From Acidobacteriota bacterium (GTDB taxonomy: Bacteria > Acidobacteriota > Blastocatellia > RBC074), in assembly GCA_016789605.1 (NCBI GenBank), contig JAEUQO010000014.1, positions 1-42,732 of the forward strand: 42,732 nucleotides of DNA. The letters are read 5' to 3'. Below the pieces are notes generated by a model. The model saw nothing but the letters and a program-made list of their open reading frames with translations. It ran no database searches and had not been told where the DNA came from. The position numbers were made by a program, and so were the translations under genes. Of this stretch, positions 1 to 7,039 are shown one piece after another (positions within the stretch are counted from its first letter, which is position 1; every line of letters starts with the position of its first letter).

Positions 1-163
1 TGGATTCGCCCGCAGGCGTGACGATGAGAGTTGCTGCGCCGCCTTCGACATCAACATAGAAAATGTCGAGCGTACGCCGTGCCGAAGGTGAAGATTGAGC
101 GATGAAGCCGCTGGCTGCGACCAGCAGCAGTGCCGTTGCAAGAAAGATGGGAAGTCGTTTCAT
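1..163 (-). CDS. MBL-fold metallohydrolase, N-terminal fragment
   Basis: This is the first 54 codons of a gene that runs off the left edge on the minus strand. The ATG (complement of 161-163) opens a signal peptide: MKRLPIF, a hydrophobic stretch rich in Leu and Ala, then a small-residue cleavage region before Gln-Ser-Ser. The mature part begins with LDIFYVDVEGGAATLIVTP, which matches the first beta strands of secreted metallo-beta-lactamase-fold proteins of the ComEC/Rec2 C-terminal type. In those proteins this stretch precedes a Leu-Ile-Asp-Thr-Gly strand and the HxHxDH metal site, and both lie outside the window. Catalytic activity therefore cannot be judged. The family call is from recognition of the N-terminal strand pattern only. 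Confidence 0.6.
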   Translation of the reverse strand, partial: MKRLPIFLATALLLVAASGFIAQSSPSARRTLDIFYVDVEGGAATLIVTPAGES

Positions 164-191
164 AGAGTTTTTGTGGTTGGCGGCGAATCAG

Positions 192-1520
192 TTATGCGGT
201 TGACGGGAAATCTTCAGCGGTTTCCTGATCCGCCGAAGGCTTAAACAATTTGTAGGCGCCGTAAATCAGCAAGCCAGCGGCGGCGGCAATGGTGGCGTCG
301 CGTGCTTCGCGCGCGGTGCTGTGCGCCAGTAACCAAACGATCAAGGTCAGTGCGGCGACAGAAACGATCACGCCAAACGGCGTGTGAAAGCGTGCGGGGA
401 ATTCAGCCGCGCGACGGCGCAGCAGCAGCATTCCGACACAAGTGACGATGTATGCCAGCAAACGCGCAATGGTACTGATCGTCACGCCATAAATAAACGT
501 TCCTGACAATGTCAGCGCCAGCATTGCCAAACCCGTCACCCAGAGGGCGGCGTGCGGCGTGCGAAAGCGTTCGTGTGTGCGACCGAAAACGTGTGGCAAT
601 TCACGATTGCCTGCCATCGCGAATGGCAACCGCGCCGCCGCCAGAATCAAGACGCTCAGGTTTCCGATGATGGAAATGACCGCGCCTGCGGTAATGACGC
701 GCGCGCCCAAGACGCCCAGAAACCGCTCTCCCGCGTCAGCCAGCGGGCGCTTGGACGCCGCCAGTTCTGGCAAAGTGCCGATGCAAACCAACTGGATCAA
801 GACATACGTGAGCGATACCACCACCAGCGACGTTAACAATGCGAAAGGCAAATTGCGTTGTGGATCGCGAACTTCGCCTGCTGGAATCATGGCCATTTCA
901 AACCCGGTGAAGGCATACACGAGCAGCATCACCGATTGTGAAAACGCTGGCAGGGCAGGCGGCGCGCTGGTGGCAAAGTTCTCTGGCGCAAGAAAGAACA
1001 AACCCGTTCCGATAAAGAGCGCCAGGACGAGCAATTTGCCAGCGGTAAAGACGTCGCTAAAAAGCGCTGCATCACGCACGCCGACGACATTGATGATTGT
1101 CAGGCCTGAAACAATGACCGTGATCAGCATCGTGCGTGGCCAACCCGCCACGGCGGCAGGCCAAAAATAGCCCAGATATTCCACCAGCAAATTACAGTTC
1201 GCGGCAAACGCCGTCAGCCGCGCCAGCCACATCAACCAACCGACTTCAAAGCCCATAATCGGCCCGAAGGCGGCGCGCGCATACAGATACGGCCCGCCTG
1301 TGCCAGTGAAGCGGCTGCCGACTTCGGCAAAGCACAAAATGATCAGTGACGCCACCAACGCACAGGCAAAAAACGCCAGCAAACTATACGGCCCGATCAA
1401 GGCGAAGACTTTGGACGGCAATCCGAAAATGCCTGCGCCAATGATGCCGTTGATCGCAATTGCGACCAGGTCCCAGCGTTTGATGCCGCGAACCAGATTG
1501 GTGTCGAGCGGTTGTTTCAT
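192..1520 (-). CDS. APC-family amino acid permease
   Basis: A 442-residue polytopic membrane protein with about 12 hydrophobic segments, probably an amino acid/polyamine transporter of the APC superfamily in the inner membrane. TM1 carries the family's unwound-helix motif (NGIIGAGIFGLP), and TM6 has FTGFEMAMIPAGEVRDP, matching the conserved F-x-G-E-x(7)-GE-x-x-x-P region. The open frame extends upstream to 1667, but those 49 extra codons are hydrophilic, overlap the start of the divergent gene at 1661 and lie in its promoter. I therefore chose the ATG at 1518-1520, which gives MKQPLDTNLVRGIKRWD directly before TM1, as usual for the family. No clear Shine-Dalgarno sequence is seen. The substrate cannot be inferred. 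Confidence 0.88.
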   Translation of the reverse strand: MKQPLDTNLVRGIKRWDLVAIAINGIIGAGIFGLPSKVFALIGPYSLLAFFACALVASLIILCFAEVGSRFTGTGGPYLYARAAFGPIMGFEVGWLMWLARLTAFAANCNLLVEYLGYFWPAAVAGWPRTMLITVIVSGLTIINVVGVRDAALFSDVFTAGKLLVLALFIGTGLFFLAPENFATSAPPALPAFSQSVMLLVYAFTGFEMAMIPAGEVRDPQRNLPFALLTSLVVVSLTYVLIQLVCIGTLPELAASKRPLADAGERFLGVLGARVITAGAVISIIGNLSVLILAAARLPFAMAGNRELPHVFGRTHERFRTPHAALWVTGLAMLALTLSGTFIYGVTISTIARLLAYIVTCVGMLLLRRRAAEFPARFHTPFGVIVSVAALTLIVWLLAHSTAREARDATIAAAAGLLIYGAYKLFKPSADQETAEDFPSTA

Positions 1521-1600
1521 GTGTGTCGTTGGTGTTGTGCGAATGTGGACGGCGAATGATAGGCCAGAACGAGAAATCGGGAAAGAATGAACGGCTGCTT

Positions 1601-1628
1601 TTGCCCTTTGGCGCGTAGTCTTTATAAT
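1601..1628 (+). promoter_or_regulatory. sigma-70-like promoter for the M48-FHA gene
   Basis: A perfect -10 hexamer TATAAT lies at 1623-1628, with TTGCCC (4 of 6 matches to the -35 consensus) at 1601-1606 and a 16-nt spacer. The predicted transcript starts near 1635, leaving a leader of about 26 nt that contains AAGG before the ATG at 1661. The site lies between divergent genes. Confidence 0.5.
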
Positions 1629-1660
1629 CTCGCCGTCGGTTGATTCGATAAGGTTTTCGC

Positions 1661-3022
1661 ATGGCAAGCGAAGTCATCTCAGGCCGTCCAATCAGATTAC
1701 GCGATTATCGCTATACCGGCGAACTGCTCTCGCTGGTGTTGACCTTTGTCGTGCTGCTCTCGTTGTATGCGGTTTTAACTTTCTTCTTCCCGGCGACCTG
1801 GTCCGCCACAGTCAAAACCCTGCTCATCACCTTTTCCGGTTTGGCGGTGTATATCGTGACCGTCAAATTGCAACACCGCGCCGCATTTGGTTCGTTGGTG
1901 CGTGTCAGCCCGCGTCAATTTCCCGAACTGTATCAATTGGCCAAAGAAGCGTCAGAGCGATTGTCAGCGCCGTTGGTTGGCGTTTACGTCAAACGCGCTT
2001 CTGAGATGAACATTTACACGCTCGGTCTGTGGCAAACGCCGATCATTGTGCTGACGTCTTCGCTGGTAGATCAGATGGAGCCGGGCAACCTGCAATTTTT
2101 CATTGGACGCGAGATCGGGCACATTCAGGCAGGACACACCTGGTTGCGCACGTTGCTCAAACCGCTGGGCGCAGATGTGCCGGTAATTGGCAAACTGCTC
2201 AACAGCGTAATTTTCGGCGATTGGATCAACCGGGCGGAATTGACGGCGGATCGCGCCGGATTTTTGGCTTGTCGTTCTTTGACGGTGGCGGTGAGCACGA
2301 TGCTGAAATTCGGCGTCGGCATTCGTTTGTTTGAAAAACTGGACATCCGCGAATTCCTCGAACAGATCAACGATGTGCGCGACGTGCGCGGACATTTGAC
2401 GGAAATCGTGGCGGAACAGCCGTACCTTACCCAACGCGTCAAAGCGTTGGTGCGCTATGCGCTTTCTGACAAATTCCGTGCGGTGTTGCCTGAAAAACAA
2501 GGCCACACACAGATTTTGCAGGCGTTGCCTGAAACCTTTGTTTCTTCGCAACTGAGTTTGGATGAATTGGGCGAGCGGCTGTCGCATCTGCAAAGCGAGA
2601 ATGTTTCCGACGCAACCGCCAAAACGGAAAGCCCGCAATATGTTCCCATTGCGCAGGTTCCGCCACAGACGCCGCCTGAAGAGATGATCACCAAAGCAGA
2701 ACATGCGGTGGTGGATGACGAAAATGCACCTGATCCCACCTATCGTTTGCAAGTGGTCGGCGGTCAGGCGCGTTATGTTTTGCGTCGCCGCTGCACGCGC
2801 ATTGGACGTAACCACGACAACGACATTGTTGTCGAAAGTGACCGCGTCAGCCGGTATCACGCCGAAATTTTGCGCGCCGGAGACGCCTTGCTTCTGGTGG
2901 ACAAGCACAGCCGCAACGGCGTTTGGCTGAATGGTGCGCGCATCAAAAAACAAGCGTCGCTGACTCCCGGCGACATCATTCGCATTGGCAAGCAGGAATT
3001 CACGTTCCTGATCAAAGAGTAA
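1661..3022 (+). CDS. M48-like membrane protein with C-terminal FHA domain, altered zinc motif
   Basis: A 453-residue protein. Residues about 20-70 form two transmembrane helices. Residues about 80-270 match the M48 zinc metallopeptidase fold: NIYTLGLW, then IVLTSSLVDQM, then the metal-site helix, then the third-ligand motif AELTADRAG (E193). The zinc helix reads GREIGHIQAGH, so the first histidine of HExxH is Arg150 (codon CGC), while E151 and H154 are kept. A linker with several prolines leads to a C-terminal FHA domain (about residues 362-453) with the GR, SRYH and NG motifs that bind phosphothreonine. In family members the M48 part cleaves membrane proteins; here catalysis is doubtful. gmhA follows after 3 bp, suggesting co-transcription. 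Confidence 0.82.
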   Translation: MASEVISGRPIRLRDYRYTGELLSLVLTFVVLLSLYAVLTFFFPATWSATVKTLLITFSGLAVYIVTVKLQHRAAFGSLVRVSPRQFPELYQLAKEASERLSAPLVGVYVKRASEMNIYTLGLWQTPIIVLTSSLVDQMEPGNLQFFIGREIGHIQAGHTWLRTLLKPLGADVPVIGKLLNSVIFGDWINRAELTADRAGFLACRSLTVAVSTMLKFGVGIRLFEKLDIREFLEQINDVRDVRGHLTEIVAEQPYLTQRVKALVRYALSDKFRAVLPEKQGHTQILQALPETFVSSQLSLDELGERLSHLQSENVSDATAKTESPQYVPIAQVPPQTPPEEMITKAEHAVVDDENAPDPTYRLQVVGGQARYVLRRRCTRIGRNHDNDIVVESDRVSRYHAEILRAGDALLLVDKHSRNGVWLNGARIKKQASLTPGDIIRIGKQEFTFLIKE

Positions 3023-3025
3023 TTT

Positions 3026-3643
3026 ATGTCGAAACCCGAACTTTCCCGCCAGGCTGAGACGGCGGCAAGCAAGATTGAAACGGTGCACTCATTGGCGGAA
3101 GAAAGCCTGACCGCCAAGCGCGCGTTTTTTACCCAGTCTGCGGCTGACGTCGCGCGCGCGGCTGACATGATCATTGCCGCAATGCGCACAGGCGGCAAAT
3201 TGCTTTTGCTGGGCAATGGCGGTTCTGCCGCTGATGCACAGCACATTGCGGCAGAACTGGCCTTCAAGATGGGACGTGAACGCGCCGCCTTGCCCGCGAT
3301 TGCCTTGACCACAGATACGTCATTGCTGACGGCGATCAGCAATGATCGTTCTTTTGACCATGTTTTTTCCCGTCAAATACAGGCATTGGGGCGTCAGGGC
3401 GACATCGTTCTGGCGCTTTCGACCAGCGGCAATTCGACCAATGTGATCGAAGCCGTGAAGGTCGCACAGACAATGGGAATCAAATCCATTGGGTTGTTAG
3501 GGGCGGGCGGCGGACAATTGGCTGCGCTGGTGGACCTGGCCCTGATCGTGCCGCATCAAGATACGCCGCGCATTCAGGAAGTTCACATCGCTGCCAGCCA
3601 TATCATTTGTCAGTTGATCGAAGACGAATTGTGTCCGCGATAA
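3026..3643 (+). CDS. gmhA: D-sedoheptulose 7-phosphate isomerase
   Basis: A 205-residue cytoplasmic SIS-domain protein that aligns along its full length with GmhA. GmhA converts sedoheptulose 7-phosphate to glycero-manno-heptose 7-phosphate for LPS core or S-layer heptose. Visible motifs are GNGGSAADAQHIAAEL (phosphate loop), AIALTTDTSLLTAISND, LALSTSGNSTNVIEA (second SIS loop) and RIQEVHIAASHIICQLIE, which holds the catalytic histidine region. Length is close to the roughly 190-200 residues usual for the family. It starts 3 bp after the M48-FHA stop codon and probably shares its promoter. The other heptose genes (hldE, gmhB, hldD) are not in the window. Related SIS proteins such as DiaA are similar, but the C-terminal match favours GmhA. 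Confidence 0.88.
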   Translation: MSKPELSRQAETAASKIETVHSLAEESLTAKRAFFTQSAADVARAADMIIAAMRTGGKLLLLGNGGSAADAQHIAAELAFKMGRERAALPAIALTTDTSLLTAISNDRSFDHVFSRQIQALGRQGDIVLALSTSGNSTNVIEAVKVAQTMGIKSIGLLGAGGGQLAALVDLALIVPHQDTPRIQEVHIAASHIICQLIEDELCPR

Positions 3644-3713
3644 CCCGTCATTATCCGGTTCAAGTGAACCTCAGTCCGCAGAAAGAACGACTCAGCTTCA
3701 AGGAGGAAAGCGT

Positions 3714-5066
3714 ATGCTTTGTGCCAAACGGGTTTCGATGATGATGTTTCTCTTCTGTCTGAGCACTGTATTGGTCAGCGCTCAGACTACGCGTTCTGGG
3801 GTTTCCGCGCCTGGTTCTGACGACCCGGCCAGACTCCTGCTTCAGCGGGTGGGAGAAACCTACAAAGGACTCAAGTCATATCAGTTCGAAGGTTCTTACC
3901 GTAATGAAAACCGGTCAGAATCCATGGGGACCTGGGACGAAAATAAACGAATCGAGTTTTTTGTGCTGGCAGCCAATAAACCTGATCAGTCGCGACTCGA
4001 ATCGCGCAATCCTTTTTTCAGCTTCACCAATGTCTCAGACGGAAAAACCAAATGGGAATACTCGCCGGCGAGCAATGAGTATGTGGTAAGCGCGGATGTC
4101 TCTGTGAAAACAAACCAGGTGCGCGCTCCGATTGATATGATTATGCTCAACGCCCGTGCGCGAACAGTGATTGAATCCTACAGCAAATTACCAATGGGGA
4201 TGGCTTTCCCCAAGATTGTGGGCGAAGAGTTTATCACGATCAGCGGGCAAAAAATCGCTTGTACTGTGGTTGAGGCAGGTGACCCTAACTTCACGAGCAG
4301 CGCAAAGTCGCAGTCCTATCGAAAGTTGTGGATCGATTCTGCGCGTTTTCTGGTTTTGCGCGAACAACACCGCATGCGCAACCAGGTACGAGTCGGCGCA
4401 ACAATGGAATCGAATATCTCCGTGGAATATTCGGTCGCCAAAATCAATGAAGCGGTTGCGCCTTCGCTATTTACCTTCACGCCACCAGCAGGCGCAAAAC
4501 TGGTTGATGAGTTGAACACACCTTTCCGCGCGCCGAAACGCGCGAACTGGGCTGGGAAAGACGCGCTCGCTTTCACGCTCAAAGACCTCGAAGGCAATGC
4601 GTTGGAATTTGCCAGCTTGAAAGGAAAAGTCGTCCTGCTGGATTTCTGGGCGAGTTGGTGCGGTCCTTGTGTGGCAGAGCTTCCGCATATCGAACAGCTT
4701 CACAAGGATTTCAAAGACAAAGGCCTGGTTGTGCTTGGCATCAACGACGAAGAGCTTGAGATTGCAAAATCCTACGTGAAAGAAAAAGGCTATACCTTCA
4801 AGACGCTGATCGATGAAGGGCGCGCAGTGGCAAGGCTGTACGAAGTGAACGGCATTCCGCAAGTCTTGCTGATTGGCCGCGACGGCAAGATTAAACTGCA
4901 CGAAATTGGTTACGGCGAAGGCAGAGAAAAAGATTTGCGCGTGGCGGTAGAGAAAGTCCTGAATGGTGAAGAACTGCCGCTTCCGAAAGTGATGGGTGGG
5001 CTGGCGGCACCTGTGATTGTGAGTCCTTCGGCAGCGGGCTCACCAAAGCCGAACAACCAGAACTAA
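3714..5066 (+). CDS. Secreted LolA-like domain fused to TlpA-type thioredoxin
   Basis: A 450-residue exported protein. The start is supported by a strong AAGGAGG at 3700-3706. A signal peptide (MLCAKRVSMMMFLFCLSTVLVSAQ) is followed by a domain of about 230 residues resembling the LolA/DUF2092 fold: a Leu-rich pre-helix, YQFEGSYRNE, then repeated beta strands such as DGKTKWEYSP and KLWIDSARFLVLREQHRM. The C-terminal part (about residues 285-430) is a TlpA/redoxin domain with the active-site motif WASWCGPC (C316, C319) and the cis-proline segment VNGIPQVLLI. By analogy it is a periplasmic thiol reductase that binds a hydrophobic or lipoprotein ligand through its first domain; that coupling is inference. 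It is followed by a bidirectional terminator. Confidence 0.85.
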   Translation: MLCAKRVSMMMFLFCLSTVLVSAQTTRSGVSAPGSDDPARLLLQRVGETYKGLKSYQFEGSYRNENRSESMGTWDENKRIEFFVLAANKPDQSRLESRNPFFSFTNVSDGKTKWEYSPASNEYVVSADVSVKTNQVRAPIDMIMLNARARTVIESYSKLPMGMAFPKIVGEEFITISGQKIACTVVEAGDPNFTSSAKSQSYRKLWIDSARFLVLREQHRMRNQVRVGATMESNISVEYSVAKINEAVAPSLFTFTPPAGAKLVDELNTPFRAPKRANWAGKDALAFTLKDLEGNALEFASLKGKVVLLDFWASWCGPCVAELPHIEQLHKDFKDKGLVVLGINDEELEIAKSYVKEKGYTFKTLIDEGRAVARLYEVNGIPQVLLIGRDGKIKLHEIGYGEGREKDLRVAVEKVLNGEELPLPKVMGGLAAPVIVSPSAAGSPKPNNQN

Positions 5067-5086
5067 CGTTGTTACCGCAGTAAAGC

Positions 5087-5131
5087 AAAAAAGCCGAGGC
5101 GAGAATTTCGAGATTCTCGCCTCGGCTTTTT
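5087..5131. terminator. Bidirectional intrinsic terminator
   Basis: A perfect 16-bp stem pairs 5091-5106 with 5113-5128 around a 6-nt loop. It has an A run on the left and a T run on the right, so it can stop transcription from either direction. It sits between the convergent genes ending at 5066 (+) and 5154 (-). Confidence 0.93.
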
Positions 5132-5153
5132 GGTAAGTTGGCGTCCAGGTTGT

Positions 5154-6086
5154 TTAGAACGCCGGAACTGTGATCGTGTACGACGGCAACAACGTCACCG
5201 CGTGCAGGTTGTGTGCGCCGGTGAAAACCGGGCCACGGCTGATGATGGAACCCAACAGCGGTTTGCCCGAAGCGTTCATGCGGATCCAGCCCGTGCGTCC
5301 TGCCGGGACGTGACGGTTGATACCGCCGCCGCGATTGAACAATGACGTCAGGCTTTCATAGCGATAGCAACGGATGGAGAAGCTGCTGGACAGTGAGACT
5401 TCCGCGTCGTTATAGAGCAGCGTGAAGACGTTGACCGTTTCCACGTTGCCGATCTGCAGATTGTTGGACGGCGAATAGATCGCCAGATTGGTCGCGTCTT
5501 GCGTCTGGCTGTTGAAGCTTGACAGCGCGACTTCCGTCGGCAGGCACTCATAATCAACGTTGTTGAATTGCAATTGGGCCGTACCGTCCACGCCTTCAAC
5601 GTCGCCCGCCGAGAGCTTGGCCACGGAAACCGCTTGCAAGAAGCCCGTGCGGCCATCGGTTTCGCGGATGTATTCGTTACCGATCAGGTAATTGAATTGC
5701 GTCGGCCCGCCGCCGCCGCCGCCAACTGCGACCGCGACTAGATAGCCCTGAATGCCGGGATCCAGATCGCTCAGCAACAGGCTGGCCGTCTGGTTGGGTG
5801 TCAGGCTGATGAATCCGTCAGCGATAGAGCACGTGCTGCCATCCACAAAAAAGAGGTGGATCGACGAATCGAGCGTACGGCTCACATTGGTAATATTGAT
5901 TTGCGTATCGCCCTGTTGTGGATTGCTGGGGTTGCTTGTGTAACGATTGAAGAACAGGACACTGCCAGGTTTCATATCACTGGGCCAGCTTTTGTTGGCT
6001 TGTGCCGATGCCGCCACATTGAGCGCTGTCAACAAGCCGACAAGCAGGACACAATGTATGAGGCGACGATAGTTCTGCTGAGTCAT
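5154..6086 (-). CDS. Secreted protein of unknown function, single copy of the shared domain
   Basis: A 310-residue exported protein. The ATG at 6084-6086 is preceded by GGAGG, 7 nt away. The signal peptide ends at about AASAQA. The mature protein is one copy of a beta-rich domain that I do not recognise from a named family. It runs KPGSVLFFNRYTS, QINITNVSR, SIHLFFVDGSTCSIADGF, LTPNQTASLLLSDLDPGIQGYLVAVAV, PTQFNYLIGNEYI, FNNVDYECLPTEVAL and a C-terminal part ending in a hydrophobic YTITVPAF. The same order of motifs appears twice in the protein at 7040-10501. A run of five or more glycines lies before the TQFNYLIG motif. The role is unknown; an extracellular or cell-surface location is inferred. 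Confidence 0.85.
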   Translation of the reverse strand: MTQQNYRRLIHCVLLVGLLTALNVAASAQANKSWPSDMKPGSVLFFNRYTSNPSNPQQGDTQINITNVSRTLDSSIHLFFVDGSTCSIADGFISLTPNQTASLLLSDLDPGIQGYLVAVAVGGGGGGPTQFNYLIGNEYIRETDGRTGFLQAVSVAKLSAGDVEGVDGTAQLQFNNVDYECLPTEVALSSFNSQTQDATNLAIYSPSNNLQIGNVETVNVFTLLYNDAEVSLSSSFSIRCYRYESLTSLFNRGGGINRHVPAGRTGWIRMNASGKPLLGSIISRGPVFTGAHNLHAVTLLPSYTITVPAF

Positions 6087-6133
6087 AAAATCCCTCCGGA
6101 AAATCTCTTCGATTTAAGACAACATGTTGCCAA

Positions 6134-6161
6134 TGTATAGCACCGGTGAATTGCGTGTAAG
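6134..6161 (-). promoter_or_regulatory. Possible extended -10 promoter for the gene at 5154-6086
   Basis: On the minus strand, TATACA (complement of 6134-6139) is preceded by the extended -10 TGC (complement of 6140-6142). A weak -35, CTTACA (complement of 6156-6161), lies 16 nt away. It is correctly placed for the gene starting at 6086, with a leader of about 40 nt that carries the GGAGG site. Confidence 0.4.
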
Positions 6162-7039
6162 GTCGTCATCGCGATGCCAAGTGGATTGGTGATAAAGATG
6201 AGCCAATCAGCGGTCTTCTGATGAGATCAGGAGCGAACCGGATGCTCAGAAAAGTTGCAGACCCGAAATCTAATTGTGAAGAGGTCTGCTCACCAGATGG
6301 CAGTGGGGCTATGCGGAACGACGCGAAACCGCGACCAAAGTGGGCAACTTCAGTTCGGCGTTCCAAACCAATTTTTGAACAAGGAAGTGAGGCGCTGATT
6401 ACGGATAACCAACAAATCTCTGCTTGGTAACGCTACTTGTACGATGCCGGTCAAAAGTAGCGAGGGCATCTTAGCAAGGGCCAAGATTGCTGGCAATGCT
6501 TTTAATGGGTTAGCGGGATTTTCCCCAGCTCGTTGTGGCCTACTGATCGGGCATAGCAGGGAAATTCCTTGCGGGGGTGAAGTGCATATGATAGTTTGCC
6601 GTTTGTCTAAGGGGGGCTAATCTTAAATTGGCCTGCCACTCGACGCGCTCGCTGCCCCGAAAAGTGTTGAACGGTGATATCCCACATCAGCCACCGTTCT
6701 CCTGCTTCATCAAGCTCGCCACTGGCACTGCTCCCCTTTACTGTAGGCCGCTTCTCAACTCGCCGATTGACGATAATCCGGACAAAAGCCGGTGAGAAAT
6801 TCGACAGGGAGCAACCTTGCCCCGTCTTTCTGCGTCAATCCCGCCGAATTCCGCTGCACACCGGCACACTCTGACAGCAACAAATAACTGGCAGACAGAT
6901 CAGGTGGCGACGCCCTGCGGTTGCTGGCGCTTTGGGCGAACTCGAGTCTGTGGCTAGACCAAAGCCCCGAACATTGTGACCGCTAACCGGGAAACAGGTT
7001 GGCGAGAAGCATTTTGGATTGCACACAAGGGAGATCGAT
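6162..7039. other. Long intergenic stretch with no gene seen
   Basis: The gap between the two divergent genes encoding the shared secreted domain (6087-7039, 953 bp) is by far the longest in the window. Short open frames exist on both strands, but none has a ribosome-binding site, a recognisable protein or a convincing length. A weak promoter-like pair for the plus strand (TTGCCG at 6596-6601 and TAATCT at 6618-6623, 16 nt apart) would give a leader of about 400 nt. I see no tRNA, terminator or insertion-sequence end. Confidence 0.5.

Noticed and set aside
1964..3088. A 374-codon minus-strand open frame opposite the M48-FHA gene
   Set aside because: The plus-strand frame has clear M48 and FHA motifs, and the antisense frame has no domain, a biased composition and no ribosome-binding site.
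3657..3670. GGTTCA-AG-TGAACC palindrome between gmhA and the thioredoxin fusion
   Set aside because: It is short, has no T run and no promoter around it; probably chance or a minor regulatory site.
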